A stretch of 64,000 nt of DNA from Gemmatimonadetes bacterium T265 (GCA_019973575.1 BPUI01000001.1:2740342-2804341); one strand, 5' to 3'. Positions 8,789 to 17,474 are shown, counted from the stretch's first letter. Translations and numbers: made by a program. The notes: generated from the sequence alone by a model not told the origin.

Positions 8789-8817
8789 CGCGGCCACGTC
8801 CGCGCGCGGGGACCACC

Positions 8818-9345
8818 TTACTTCGCGTCGAAGTATGTACCGCGGGAGAGTTTCGGAGGGTCGATGTTCTGGAACCGGAACGGCAGCGACTGATCGCGGA
8901 AGAGCTGTGGCCCAGACTGCAATTGGTAGTGCACGTGCGGTCCGCAGGGGTCCCCCGAGTTCCCGAGCCGTCCGATCACCTGGCCGGCGGCAACCCGGTC
9001 GCCCGCCTTCACCTGGACTGACCCGTTCTGCATGTGCGCCAGCACGCTGTACTCGGCGTTGCCGTGGTCGATGATGACGCAGTTCCCCGGCCGCTCGACG
9101 GCGGATCGGCCGTGCGAGAGGTCCACGCGGGCGGCGACCGGGGTGAGCGCGCAATCGGCGGAACAAATCACGACGACGTCGAACACGAACGACGACGTCC
9201 TGGCGTTCCCCGGGTCGTCGACGTTGTAGACGACCGCGGGGACGACCCGGAGGCGGAACTCGGGCGGACTGGCCCACGCGGGGTGGGCGACCCATGGGAC
9301 CAGGAAGCACGCGGCTCCGATCACCAGCTGCAGAACTCGGCGCAT
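8818..9345 (-). CDS. Exported M23-like (LytM fold) protein
   Basis: A 175-residue protein with a signal peptide (hydrophobic to about residue 25, ending AWA). Its C-terminal half resembles peptidase M23: NCVIIDHGNAEYSVLAHM, VKAGDRVAAGQVIGRLGNSG and GPHVHYQLQ. M23 enzymes cut peptidoglycan cross-links using a zinc held by an HxxxD motif and the HxH motif. The HxH (HVH) is present, but no HxxxD is visible in the shortened N-terminal part. The protein may therefore be a non-catalytic LytM-like regulator or a diverged enzyme. It stands alone on the minus strand. Confidence 0.7.
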   Translation of the reverse strand: MRRVLQLVIGAACFLVPWVAHPAWASPPEFRLRVVPAVVYNVDDPGNARTSSFVFDVVVICSADCALTPVAARVDLSHGRSAVERPGNCVIIDHGNAEYSVLAHMQNGSVQVKAGDRVAAGQVIGRLGNSGDPCGPHVHYQLQSGPQLFRDQSLPFRFQNIDPPKLSRGTYFDAK

Positions 9346-9424
9346 GTCGGCGCGACGCCTTCCGGGTGAGTGTGGCGCGTACGACCCGTTGCGGCTGCCG
9401 CTTCAGCTCGACCCAGCAGCTGAG

Positions 9425-10017
9425 TTACCCGTCGAGGCCCGACGCCGGGCTGGGGCGCGTGGTCATGGTGCCCATCAGTCCCCCCGGCCGCGGCACGAGG
9501 TACCACTCGAGGTGGCGGTCCGAGCCCGGACCGTCCGGGCCGGTGCTGTCCGCCGAGGCGAGGTCCCCCGGCAGGCGCACCGACAGCACGCCGTCCTGGA
9601 AGTGGGCGGGGCCCGCCGCCGCGCGTGGGCCGATGGCGGCGCGCACCGCCCCCGAGTCCGCGCCCGCGGCGGCCGCCGCGCCGTTCGGCGCCGCCTCGAT
9701 CGTGAACGCGAGGGGCACGGCGAGGTCGGGCGTGCGCACCACCTCAGGCCGTAGCGCGCGTCGCCGCCGGTCGCCACGGTCGACCACTGCATGGTGTCCA
9801 CGGCCGCGTCCGACAGCAGCGCCCGTGCGTTGGTCGGGTGCGCCTTCACACGCGCTTTCACGTGCAGCGCGCCGAACCGCGCGAGGAGCGCCTGCGCCTG
9901 GCGCAGCTCCGCCAGCGGCATCTCGGCCAGCAGGCGCGCAGTCTCGGCCGCGTTCCGGGTGCGGCGCTGCGACGTCATCGCGGCGCGCGGCGCGCTGAAC
10001 TTGCGGCGTCCGGGCAT
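9425..10017 (-). pseudogene. Hypothetical gene with a frameshift
   Basis: The N-terminal part reads from 10017 (or ATG 9978) as a helical segment, RTRNAAETARLLAEMPLAEL, to GGDARYGL near 9750. The sensible continuation, EVVRTPDLAVPLAFTIEAAP through HLEWYLVPRPGG, is in another frame and ends at 9425. One indel near 9745-9752 would restore a protein of about 195 residues. It may be a genuine pseudogene or a sequencing error. No family is recognised. It lies against the IS3 remnant, so damage by transposition is plausible. Confidence 0.5.
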
Positions 10018-10089
10018 CGGGCCCTCCCGGGTCGTCGTCTTGGTGTACTTGGTCGTCCCGCCAGTCGCGTTCCGTCGTCGTGCCTCGTG

Positions 10090-10500
10090 CCGCCCGTCCC
10101 TTCGCCGCGTCGCACGCCGCGCTACAACAAGCCCTCGCGCCGCAGGGTGGCGAGGCGCACGCGCGCACGACGCTGATCCCGAACGTGCTGCGGAACCAGC
10201 CCACGAGCGCGCGGCGGCGCGCCGGCTTCAGTCTTTTTTTCGGAGCGCTTCCGACAGCATGTGCTCGTCGAGGGTGAGGTCGGCGACCAGCCCCTTGAGG
10301 CGCCGGTTCTCGTCCTCGGACTCGCCGCTGGCGAGCTGGCGCATGCGCCGCAGCTCGCTCACGCCGGGGTGCGCGAACCGCTTCTTCCGCACGTAGAACG
10401 TCGCCCCGCTCTGCCGACAGACATCGGCTACGGCCGTGCCGCTGCCGGCCTGCCGCAACGCGTACGCGATCTGCTCCTCGCTGAACTTCGACCGCTTCAT
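10090..10500 (-). mobile_element. IS3-family insertion sequence remnant
   Basis: An orfA frame is followed by the first ~20 codons of orfB (KPARRRALVGWFRSTFGIS) in the overlapping frame. Between them lies CTTTTTTT on the plus strand (10233-10240), that is A7G on the coding strand, the usual IS3 programmed -1 frameshift site. Similarity to orfB stops near 10130, so most of the transposase including its DDE residues is gone. A possible terminus is TGACGTCGCCCCGG read on the minus strand from 10577, but no matching inverted repeat or target duplication was found. Confidence 0.7.
10228..10500 (-). CDS. IS3 OrfA (transposase helix-turn-helix subunit), degraded
   Basis: The 90-residue product begins MKRSKFSEEQIAYALRQAG and ends LVADLTLDEHMLSEALRKKD, the standard IS3 OrfA layout: a helix-turn-helix followed by a leucine-zipper-like helix. 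Compared with intact members it lacks about three residues between VCRQSG and ATFYV and has a short insertion in RQLASGESEDENRRLKG, so it is decaying. It cannot make a functional transposase because orfB is truncated. Confidence 0.8.
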   Translation of the reverse strand: MKRSKFSEEQIAYALRQAGSGTAVADVCRQSGATFYVRKKRFAHPGVSELRRMRQLASGESEDENRRLKGLVADLTLDEHMLSEALRKKD

Positions 10501-10618
10501 CGGTGCCTCGTGATCGAGGGCCCCGAAACTTACCCGACCTCTACTTCTGACCTGCCCGCGTTTTCCGGGGCGACGTCAGGAGAAGTCGTACCGAATCGAG
10601 ACGGCACTCCGCGAGAAT

Positions 10619-10679
10619 CGTTAGGCGCCCAGCCCGCAATCGAGACCAGAAGCGAGACTCTCCCCAACGACCGTTAGGC
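10619..10679. repeat. Interspersed ~50-bp repeat, copy C, with two GTTAGGC motifs
   Basis: On the minus strand the segment reads GCCTAACGGTCGTTGGGGAG, then TCTCGCTTCTGG, TCTCGATTGCGGG, and a second GCCTAACG. It matches copies A and B. The rightmost GCCTAAC supplies the TAA stop of the PAS histidine kinase gene (10674-10676). Two GTTAGGC heptamers in direct orientation are 53 bp apart. Confidence 0.5.
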
Positions 10680-12113
10680 AGCCGGCAGCGTGAGCGTGAA
10701 CGTCGAGCCCGCGCCGACGGCGCTCTCGGCGGTGAGGTCCCCGCCCATGCCCCGGGCCAGGTCGCGGCTGATCGCCAGCCCAAGCCCAGCGCCCTCCTCC
10801 GTGCGCGTCAGCCGCTGGTCGACCTGCACGAACGGCTCGAACACGCGCGCGAGCTGGTCCGCGGGGATGCCGCGCCCGGTGTCGGCCACGGCGAACGTCA
10901 CGCGCCGGCCGCCGGGATCGCCGCCGGGGGCCCCGTCGCCCGGAACGCGCGCGGCCGGCGCCGGCCCGCAGGCGAGCGTGACCGTGCCGCCGCGCGGCGT
11001 GAATTTGACCGCGTTGGAGAGCAGGTTGAGCAGCACCTGCCGCACCTTGTCCGGGTCCGCGCGCGCCACGGACGCGGCGGCGTCTCCGGTCGCGCCCGGC
11101 GCGGGCACGCACGGCGCGACGGCCAGCACGAGCCCCATAGCGCGGGCCTGCGGCGCGACCAGGGCCGCGATTTCCGCGAGCAGCTCCGCCGCGGGCACGT
11201 CGGCCGCGTCGTACGCGACGCGGCCCGCCTCGAGCTTCGCGTAGTTGAGCACCGCGTTGATCAGGCCGAGCAGGTGCTGCTGCCCGCGCTGGATGCGGCC
11301 GAGCGCGGCGAGCTGCTCGGGCGTGACCGGGCCGTGCAGGCCGAGCTCCATGAGCTGGGCGTAGCCGCCGATGGCGTTCAGGGGCGTGCGCAGCTCGTGC
11401 GACATCACGGCGAGGAACTCGCCCTTGGCGTGGTTCGCCCGCTCGGCCTCGCCCCGAGCCGCCTCGGCCACCGCGACCTGAGCCTCGAGGCGCGCGGCCG
11501 TGGCCCGGAGTGCCCCGGTGGTCGCCGCCAACTCGGCCGCCTGCGCCTGGAACTGCGCGTTGGCGCGCGCGAGCTCGCGCGCCTGGCCCCGGAGCAGCGC
11601 GAGCGCCGCCGCGCTCTCGGCCCACCCGGTCTCCGCGTCGGCGCGCGCCCGCTCGCTCGCGGCCGCCGCGCCCCGGAGGCGGTCGCCGTCGACCAGGAGC
11701 TGCACCGCGTCGGTGACGTCCTCGACGCGGTGGATCAGGTAGCCGACGGTGCCGTCGGGCCCGAGCACGGGCACGTTGAGCGGCGCCCAGTAGCGCGCCT
11801 CCCACGTGTCGTCGGGGCGCTGGAGGTCGTAGCGTTGTACCGGCATCCGGTGCGGCAGGCGGGTGCGCAGCACCGTGTCGAGCGACGCCCGCAGGTTCCG
11901 GACGCCGCTCGGCGCGTCGTTGGCCGGGTTGGCATCGGGGAACACCGCGAACAGGGGCCGCCCGAGCGTACCCTCGCGCGTGGTCATCGTGGCCGCGAGC
12001 CGCCCGGCGGTGACCGCGAGCATTGTGTAGCGCGGCGCATCGGGGGCGAGGACGAGCTCGACGCCGGGCAGCGCGGCGAAGACGGCGGCCAGGTCGACCG
12101 CGTCCACGGTCAC
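10674..12113 (-). CDS. PAS-domain sensor histidine kinase
   Basis: This 479-residue soluble kinase has a PAS-like domain (about 1-130, with RYDLQRPDDTWEARYWAPLNVP). A long alanine-rich coiled coil (about 145-225) follows, then HisKA with FLAVMSHELRTPLNAIGGY (phosphoacceptor His) and an HATPase domain: VLLNLLSNAVKFTP (N box), DTGRGIP (G1), GAGLGLAISRDLARGMGG (G2). It would autophosphorylate and pass phosphate to a response regulator not encoded nearby. The GTG at 12113 was chosen because sequence upstream is not protein-like. No transmembrane segment is seen, so it probably senses a cytoplasmic signal. Confidence 0.88.
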   Translation of the reverse strand: MTVDAVDLAAVFAALPGVELVLAPDAPRYTMLAVTAGRLAATMTTREGTLGRPLFAVFPDANPANDAPSGVRNLRASLDTVLRTRLPHRMPVQRYDLQRPDDTWEARYWAPLNVPVLGPDGTVGYLIHRVEDVTDAVQLLVDGDRLRGAAAASERARADAETGWAESAAALALLRGQARELARANAQFQAQAAELAATTGALRATAARLEAQVAVAEAARGEAERANHAKGEFLAVMSHELRTPLNAIGGYAQLMELGLHGPVTPEQLAALGRIQRGQQHLLGLINAVLNYAKLEAGRVAYDAADVPAAELLAEIAALVAPQARAMGLVLAVAPCVPAPGATGDAAASVARADPDKVRQVLLNLLSNAVKFTPRGGTVTLACGPAPAARVPGDGAPGGDPGGRRVTFAVADTGRGIPADQLARVFEPFVQVDQRLTRTEEGAGLGLAISRDLARGMGGDLTAESAVGAGSTFTLTLPAA

Positions 12114-12465
12114 GCGCGTGCCTGCCCGTCCAGAGCGCCGTCGTCTGACGGAGGTTCGGACAGGTATGTCGTGCCGTGCATCGGCTCGGACATTCGCACT
12201 CTCCGGAGTGGCCGTGCGTGGGTGATACACCCAGCGATGCGGCAAAGGGAGAACGGCCGCGGTGCGACGCCGACTCGATGACGAACGGGTGAATGGGCGG
12301 CGGAGCGGCGCCGCGTCGTGTGATACCGGGACACCAGCAGGCGGCGCGCCGCGGCGGTGACGGCGCGCCGCCTCACCGGACCGGCTCGCCTGATCGGCGT
12401 CGTTGGCGGAACTCCCGCGCGATTCGCCCCGGCCGGCGCGGTCCGTGCCCCGCGTCCGGGTCGTG
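12114..12465. other. Divergent intergenic region
   Basis: About 350 bp lie between the leftward kinase and the rightward channel gene. Both genes need promoters here, but no convincing boxes can be picked out. A relatively less GC-rich patch (12215-12300) is the likeliest promoter site. Confidence 0.3.
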
Positions 12466-13917
12466 ATGCTTCCGGAGCGGGCAGCGGCCGACTTCGCGGG
12501 CGTGGCGGCGGCGCTCCTCGTCGCCGCCACCCTCCTCGACGCGTTCGAGGTCATGCTGCTGCCGCGCCGCGTGCGCCGCCGGCTGCGCTTCGTGCGCACC
12601 TACTTCCGCGGCACCTGGCGCCTGTGGGCCGCGGCGAGCCCGCGCTTCCCGGAGCGCGTCCGCGCGACGTTTCTCAGCCTCTACGGCCCGCTCGCCATGA
12701 TCGGGCTCTTCGCCGCGTGGACGGCGGCGCTCATCGCCGGCTTTGGCGTGCTGCAGTGGGCGGTCGCCCGGGACGAACCCGTCCTCGGCGGCTTCGGCGC
12801 GCACGCCCCGTCACTCGTCAACCAGCTCTACTTCAGCGGCGTCACGTTCTTTACGCTCGGCTACGGCGACGTGACCGCGCACACCCGGCTCGGCCGCTTC
12901 CTCTCGGTGCTCGAGGCCGGGATCGGGTTCGGGTTATTGGCGGTGGTAATCGGCTACCTGCCGGTGCTCTATCAGCTCTTCTCGCGGCGCGAGGCCCACG
13001 TGATCCGCCTCGACGCGCGGGCCGGCTCCCCGCCGACGGCCGCGGAACTGATCGCGCGCCACGCCGTGTCGGCGCAGGGGCTCGAGTCGCTCGCGGCGTT
13101 CCTCGGCGAGTGGGAGCAGTGGGCGGCCGAACTCCTCGAGAGTCACCTCTCGTACCCGATGCTCGGCTACTACCGCTCGCAGCACGACAACGAGAGCTGG
13201 CTCGCCGCGCTCACCACCGTGCTCGACGCCTGCGCCCTGCTCACGCTGGGGCTGACCGACCTCGCCGCGGGCGACGGGGACGCCCCGCGCGCGGGCCCCT
13301 CCGGCGCGGACGCACCCGGCGCGCGGCGCGGGGTCGCCGAGCGACTGCCGACGTTCCAGGCGCGCATGACGTTCGCGACCGCGCGCCTCGCGGTCGTCGA
13401 GATGGCGCGCGCGCTGCACAACCCGTCGAGTGGCGAGGAGGCGCGCGAGCAGGCCGCCAACCTGGGCGCGCGCCCGGGCACCGCAGCCGCGCTCGACGAC
13501 GCGCTGTTGCACGACGCGGCGGCCCTGCCGGCCGCGGCCCTCCGGCCCGAGCCGGCCGACGCGCACGCGGACCGGCTGCCGCCGATCGCGGTCGCGCGGC
13601 TGCGCGCGCGGCTCGCCGAGGTCGGCCTCACGTTCGCAGAGCGGGACGAGGAGACCGGGATTCACCTGCACACCCTGCGGCAGGCCTACGAGCCGTTCGT
13701 CGAGGCGCTGGCGCTCCGGCTCCTGCTGCCGCTGCCGCGCTGGGTGGCCTATGACGACGCGACCGACAACTGGCAGCAGAGCGTGGGCGGCGTGGAGGCC
13801 AAGCGCGCGTTCGAGGCTGCCGAGGACGCGGAGGCCGACGCGGAGGCCGACGCGCAAGCGGACGCGCAGGCCGCTCCGGGGCCGGACGGCGCCGACGCGG
13901 GCGCGGCCGGTCGTTAG
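12466..13917 (+). CDS. Potassium-channel-like membrane protein (Ion_trans_2)
   Basis: About 483 residues. A first hydrophobic helix (about 10-28), a further helix near 70-95 and a pore loop followed by a last helix surround the selectivity motif FFTLGYGD (about residues 128-135), typical of two-TM potassium channels. The long C-terminal cytoplasmic part is helical and lacks a recognisable RCK nucleotide-binding domain; it carries an acidic tail of repeated EADA-like units before the stop. The start could be GTG 12463 or ATG 12466; a TTG at 12403 would add 21 residues. The TAG stop lies within a GTTAGGC motif. Confidence 0.82.
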   Translation: MLPERAAADFAGVAAALLVAATLLDAFEVMLLPRRVRRRLRFVRTYFRGTWRLWAAASPRFPERVRATFLSLYGPLAMIGLFAAWTAALIAGFGVLQWAVARDEPVLGGFGAHAPSLVNQLYFSGVTFFTLGYGDVTAHTRLGRFLSVLEAGIGFGLLAVVIGYLPVLYQLFSRREAHVIRLDARAGSPPTAAELIARHAVSAQGLESLAAFLGEWEQWAAELLESHLSYPMLGYYRSQHDNESWLAALTTVLDACALLTLGLTDLAAGDGDAPRAGPSGADAPGARRGVAERLPTFQARMTFATARLAVVEMARALHNPSSGEEAREQAANLGARPGTAAALDDALLHDAAALPAAALRPEPADAHADRLPPIAVARLRARLAEVGLTFAERDEETGIHLHTLRQAYEPFVEALALRLLLPLPRWVAYDDATDNWQQSVGGVEAKRAFEAAEDAEADAEADAQADAQAAPGPDGADAGAAGR

Positions 13918-13935
13918 GCCATGCGGCGCGCGCCG

Positions 13936-14208
13936 TTAATCGGGGTAGCCGAGGTCGGCCCAGCGCAGCTTCGTGCGGGCGATCCGGTCGACGAGGGCGT
14001 CGAAGTCGGCCGCTTCCCAGTGCCGGCAGACGGCGCCGAGCCGCGCCGCGCCGCGACCGACGCCCTGACGGGGCCGATCTGGGCGTCGAACGCGTCCGCG
14101 GCGCTCCCGGCAGGGCGCGGCAGGGCTGGGTACATGGTAGACGAGCAGGAGCGCGTCGCCGCACCAGAGGTTGACCGGGAACGGCGACTCGAGGCAGGCG
14201 CGCACCAC
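13936..14208 (-). CDS. Small hypothetical protein, possibly frameshifted
   Basis: A 90-residue frame whose ends look protein-like (PFPVNLWCGDALLLVYH at the start, FDALVDRIARTKLRWADLGYPD at the end). The middle is arginine-rich and less convincing; a more natural reading of the middle (AADAFDAQIGPVRASVAARRG) is in a neighbouring frame. Two compensating indels could explain this. No family is recognised and coding status is uncertain. Confidence 0.3.
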   Translation of the reverse strand: MVRACLESPFPVNLWCGDALLLVYHVPSPAAPCRERRGRVRRPDRPRQGVGRGAARLGAVCRHWEAADFDALVDRIARTKLRWADLGYPD

Positions 14209-14383
14209 GGTGCGCAGCGCCGCCGGTCAGCCCTTGGGCAGGCGTGCGGCGGGCACGGTGGGGATCGTCATGCGTGCGGTCCCAGCCGATCTCCGTGTCA
14301 CGCCGCGCCCGCGCAATGGCCGGGGCGCGGGCCGAGGCGTGGGCGGGGCGGGGCGGCGTTCGTGCGGCCGGCCCCGTTCGGGG

Positions 14384-14884
14384 TCAGGCGGGCGCGGCCG
14401 TCTCGGTCGGCCGCGCCGCTGCTAGGAGCTCGTCTAGGAGGGCCAGCACGGCGGTCCGGGCCGCCTCGTTCTTGAGCGCCCCGAACCCGATCCGGAGCCG
14501 GTCGTCGCCGGCGAGCACGGTGCGCGCGTGCGCGTTGAGCGTGGCCGTCGCGCGCGCCCGGTTCTCCACGGCGCCCGCGTACCCCGCGGGCACCGCGATC
14601 TCGAGCGTCGGGGCGCCGCCGCGCGCCGCGCGAACCGTCCAGAATGCTGCGGTCGCTCCAGCCCGTGCGAAGCGGAGCACGTCGGCCGGGCCAGCCCCGC
14701 CCCGGAAGGCGAGCTGCCCGGGGCGGGCGGTGCTCCACGCGAGCAGGTCATCGAGCACCGCGACAAAGCGGGGCAGGTCGGTGCCCGGCGTGTCGCGCCG
14801 GATCGCCGCAACGAAGGCCTCGCGGGCGAGGGGGAGCGTGCGCGGCGGCGAAGCCGGGGTCGGAACGGAGGACATCACGGGCAT
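14384..14884 (-). CDS. Hypothetical protein
   Basis: A 166-residue protein with a mixed alpha/beta pattern: LPLAREAFVAAIRRDTPGTD, DDLLAWSTARPGQLAFRGG, an internal APTLEIAVP strand and a C-terminal helix LLDELLAAARP. The spacing of codon-position GC and the sensible composition support coding. The start is either ATG 14884 or ATG 14875; neither has a strong ribosome-binding site. It lies just downstream of rpsU on the same strand with 62 bp between, and may be cotranscribed. No function can be assigned. Confidence 0.6.
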   Translation of the reverse strand: MPVMSSVPTPASPPRTLPLAREAFVAAIRRDTPGTDLPRFVAVLDDLLAWSTARPGQLAFRGGAGPADVLRFARAGATAAFWTVRAARGGAPTLEIAVPAGYAGAVENRARATATLNAHARTVLAGDDRLRIGFGALKNEAARTAVLALLDELLAAARPTETAAPA

Positions 14885-14946
14885 GGCGCGAGCGAAAGAG
14901 GGTCGGACGGCGGACGTCGTGTGGCGGCCTGCGACGCCGCGGCGGA

Positions 14947-15147
14947 TCATCCGCGGGCGGCGCGTCGGGCGGCGCTGCGGGTGCGCCGCCGCGCGGCCGC
15001 GCTCTTGAGCTGCCGGGCCCGACTCGGCTTCACGTAATGGCGCCGACTCCGCAGCTCCTGCAGCAGTCCGGCCTTGATGACCTTGCGTTTGAATGCCTTG
15101 AGCGCCCATTCGATGCGGTCGCCGTCGGCAAGAGTGATCTCGATCAT
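14947..15147 (-). CDS. rpsU: 30S ribosomal protein S21, copy 1
   Basis: The 66-residue product begins MIEITLADGDRIEWALKAFK and carries RHYVKPSRARQLKSAAARRR at its basic C terminus, the typical bS21 pattern of two helices with a positively charged tail. S21 joins the small subunit near the anti-Shine-Dalgarno and assists initiation. It lies 112 bp downstream of the cold-shock gene on the same strand. A second, diverged copy sits at 37033-37221. Confidence 0.93.
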   Translation of the reverse strand: MIEITLADGDRIEWALKAFKRKVIKAGLLQELRSRRHYVKPSRARQLKSAAARRRTRSAARRAARG

Positions 15148-15259
15148 ACTGTGGTGTTCGGGACCGTCCGCGCCGTCGTGGCGGGGACGCGGGGTGCCCG
15201 CGCGACGCGCGCCGGCCCCCCTGAGCGGGCGCGCGGCCCGCGAACGTTCTTCGCGTGCG

Positions 15260-15466
15260 TCAGACGCTGACGACGTGCTCGGCGGCGGGGCCCTTCTGGC
15301 CCTCGACGACGTCGAACTCCACGCGCTCCCCTTCGGCGAGGCTCTTGTAGCCCTGCTTCTGGATGGCGGAGTGGTGGACGAAGCAGTCCTTCGCGCCGTT
15401 CTCGGGGGTGATGAAGCCGAAGCCCTTTGTGTCGTTGAACCACTTGACGGTGCCGGTCGTGCGCAT
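15260..15466 (-). CDS. Cold-shock-domain protein
   Basis: A 68-residue single cold-shock domain: [21 protein letters not shown] contains RNP1 (KGFGFI) and CFVHHSAI is the RNP2 strand. The end [10 protein letters not shown] is the usual last strand. Such proteins bind single-stranded nucleic acid and act as RNA chaperones. It precedes rpsU on the same strand, linking two translation-related products. A strong hairpin lies about 64 bp upstream of its start. Confidence 0.95.
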   Translation of the reverse strand: MRTTGTVKWFNDTKGFGFITPENGAKDCFVHHSAIQKQGYKSLAEGERVEFDVVEGQKGPAAEHVVSV

Positions 15467-15833
15467 GCGAAGACTCCTGCTCGGTGTTGGGTGCGACGGC
15501 CGCCGCGCCGGACTGGGCGGAACGCAAAAGGGCCCTCGCGAGAGCGAGGGCCCCTGTCCGCCGGCGGTGGATGCGCGGTGCGCATTTGTCGCATCCGGAT
15601 ACTAGCGTGCCGCGCGCCGGCGCGCAATGCGCCGCGCCGCTCGCGGAGTCCGCGTTGCGGCTCCACGCACGCGAGCTCGAGATTTGGGTGCGCATCGGGA
15701 CCTTCCGCGGCGGGGCGCGGTAGACCACCCGTGCGCGCGGCCTGGTTCTCCACCAGCGGGCCGCGCCGGGCGGGTGGACCGCCCCTTGAGCCCCGGCGCT
15801 TCTGGCGACGCCGTCCCCCCCGAGGATAGCGCC
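15467..15833. other. Divergent intergenic region
   Basis: About 370 bp between the leftward cold-shock gene and the rightward hypothetical gene. Apart from the hairpin at 15530-15553, no further structure is evident; the region must contain both promoters. Confidence 0.3.
15526..15553 (-). terminator. Hairpin plus T-tract in the leader of the cold-shock gene
   Basis: GGGCCCTCGC (15530-15539) and GCGAGGGCCC (15544-15553) form a perfect 10-bp stem around GAGA. On the minus strand the stem is followed by TTTTG, the form of an intrinsic terminator. It lies upstream of the cold-shock gene and no leftward gene is seen to its right, so it may be a leader attenuator rather than an end-of-gene terminator. 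Confidence 0.65.
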
Positions 15834-16448
15834 ATGCCGCCCCGCCCGCCCCGCTACCCGGGTCGCCCGCGTCACCCTTCCGCGCCTCGCGCCGGACGGG
15901 CCGGCCCCGAGTGGCTCCCCCTGGCCGGCCCCGCGCGTGATGCGGCCGACGTCGCGTCGGCGTCCCTGACCCTCTCGGTCCGCACGGCGGCCGAGGCCGC
16001 CCACGGCGCGTTCCGGGACGCCCTGCGCGGCCTCGGTCACCCAACTGACGCATTGGCCGGTACCACGCCCGACGTCGAGGATCTCGCGGTCGTCGACCTC
16101 GCTCCCGAGTCCGCGCCCGACCTCACCTCCGAGGTCGAACCCGACCGGTGGGTGGACGAGGACGGGCCGCTCGGCCGGCTGTACGCCGGCGACCACTGCC
16201 TGTCGGGCGCGGAACGCGACGCCTGGGAGGCGCGCGAGTTCGCCCGCGACCTGGCGTACGAGCGCGCCTACACGGCGGCGGGTGCCTACGCGCGCGCACT
16301 GCGCCGCGAGGGCGTGGGGCTGCCGGCCGCGCTCGTGGCCGTGCGCGCGACGGTGGCGGACGACGCGCTCTGCCTGCCCACCACGGCCCACGCCGCCGTG
16401 CAGCGCGACGCCGCCCGGTGCTGCCTCGAGGCGTTCTACGCCCACTAG
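15834..16448 (+). CDS. Hypothetical protein
   Basis: A 204-residue soluble protein. The N-terminal ~45 residues are proline/arginine-rich and probably disordered. The rest is mostly helical and acidic (DVEDLAVVDLAPESAPDLTSEVEPD), with a C-terminal helical block containing WEAREFARDLAYERAYTAA and two cysteines near the end (RCCLEAF). The ATG at 15834 has GAGGA about 8 bp upstream. No domain is recognised. Confidence 0.6.
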   Translation: MPPRPPRYPGRPRHPSAPRAGRAGPEWLPLAGPARDAADVASASLTLSVRTAAEAAHGAFRDALRGLGHPTDALAGTTPDVEDLAVVDLAPESAPDLTSEVEPDRWVDEDGPLGRLYAGDHCLSGAERDAWEAREFARDLAYERAYTAAGAYARALRREGVGLPAALVAVRATVADDALCLPTTAHAAVQRDAARCCLEAFYAH

Positions 16449-16509
16449 CGGTCCCCGTGCCCTTCGGTGCACGCCGGAGGGCGCACCGCCCAGTCCGAGC
16501 CCTCGACCC

Positions 16510-16713
16510 GTAACGCCCCCGCAGACGCACGCCAGTCACGAGCAATACGAGGGCACGCCGCTCTGGCGCGCGCTCGAAGCGGCGCTGGCCGATCTGGAGG
16601 CCAGCCGCGAGATGACCGTCGCGACCGCCCCGCGCTACGTCCTGGGCTACCTGTGCCAGGAGCTCACCGCCAAGTGGGTGCTCACCGGCGCCGCCCTCAC
16701 CCGCGACCGGTAG
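16510..16713 (+). CDS. Small hypothetical ORF, start unclear
   Basis: The frame encodes a convincing short segment, TPLWRALEAALADLEASREM and then APRYVLGYLCQELTAKWVL, ending TRDR and a stop at 16711-16713. No ATG or GTG lies in frame at a suitable place, so the 5' end may be damaged or use a rare start; the coordinate given marks only the open frame. The stop is 6 bp from the end of the queG fragment on the other strand, at a possible island border. Confidence 0.35.
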   Translation, partial: VTPPQTHASHEQYEGTPLWRALEAALADLEASREMTVATAPRYVLGYLCQELTAKWVLTGAALTRDR

Positions 16714-16719
16714 CGATCG

Positions 16720-17160
16720 TCAGGCCGTTCGGCGTTCGAGCACGCGGCCGAGGGCGGCCCGCAACTCGGCCGCGACCGAGGCGTCCAGCTCGACAACCGC
16801 CCTCGCCCGGAGCGCGTCCAGCGCGCCAGGCGTCCCGATTTCCCCGAGCGCCCAGGCCGCGTGGGCGCGGACCAGCGGCTCGGGCTCCTCGAGGGCCGCC
16901 ACCAGTACGGGCACATCCTCCGCCGTCCCCACATTCCCCAGCACCACGGCGGCGTTGCGCTTCAGCCCCCGGAGCTTCGCCCGCTTCATGGGGGATCCCC
17001 TGAACGCGGCCGAGAACTCGGGCTGGCTCATCTCGAGGAGGTCGCGCGCGAGCGTGCTCGCGTCCTTGCCCGCAACGGCCGGTCTCGGCGCGAACGCAGC
17101 CTCCTTCAGCGGAAGCGCGAATTTACGGGTGTATGGGCACACCTCCTGGGAGGAGTGGCG
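16720..17160 (-). pseudogene. queG 3'-end fragment (copy 1)
   Basis: The minus strand encodes about 145 residues matching the C-terminal part of the intact QueG at 35277-36419. It begins at QEVCPY (end of the second iron-sulfur motif) and runs through SPMKRAKLRGLKRNAAVVLGN and HAAWALGEIG to the end. All upstream catalytic parts are missing. A stand-alone product would lack the B12-binding and most iron-sulfur residues. It probably marks an old integration border: the displaced 3' end of queG. Confidence 0.75.
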
Positions 17161-17474
17161 GTATAACCATTTTACGATTTCGCTCGGGACGGGAGCGCGA
17201 ACCGTAAGGGGGACAACAACTTAGGCCCTGCCACGGTAGCGACCGTGGTGGTAGAACAGCGGCGTCCCGGGGCGCTCCTCGGCGTCCGTGTACGAGGCCC
17301 GCGACGCCGAGGCATACAGAATCCGTGCGCGATTGTGAAGTCGTGCCGTCGCGCTCAGCGCGCGGCGTCCGGCCCGGACCGAGTGATGTCGGGTGACAAC
17401 GCGCCGTCGGTCGCGGTGAGGTTCTCGCGCGTCAACTCCTCAACGGCTTGGTGTGCCTGACTGAAGAGTGCCTG
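17161..17474. other. Non-coding region beside the queG fragment
   Basis: About 310 bp without a convincing gene. Its left part is less GC-rich than the surroundings (17160-17225). It contains a hairpin, CCACGGT (17231-17237) with ACCGTGG (17242-17248) around AGCG. No integrase or repeat is seen here. Confidence 0.35.

Noticed and set aside
16720-17142. Stand-alone HEAT-repeat protein
   Set aside because: Its sequence matches the QueG tail including the end of the CQEVCPY iron-sulfur motif, so a queG fragment explains it better.
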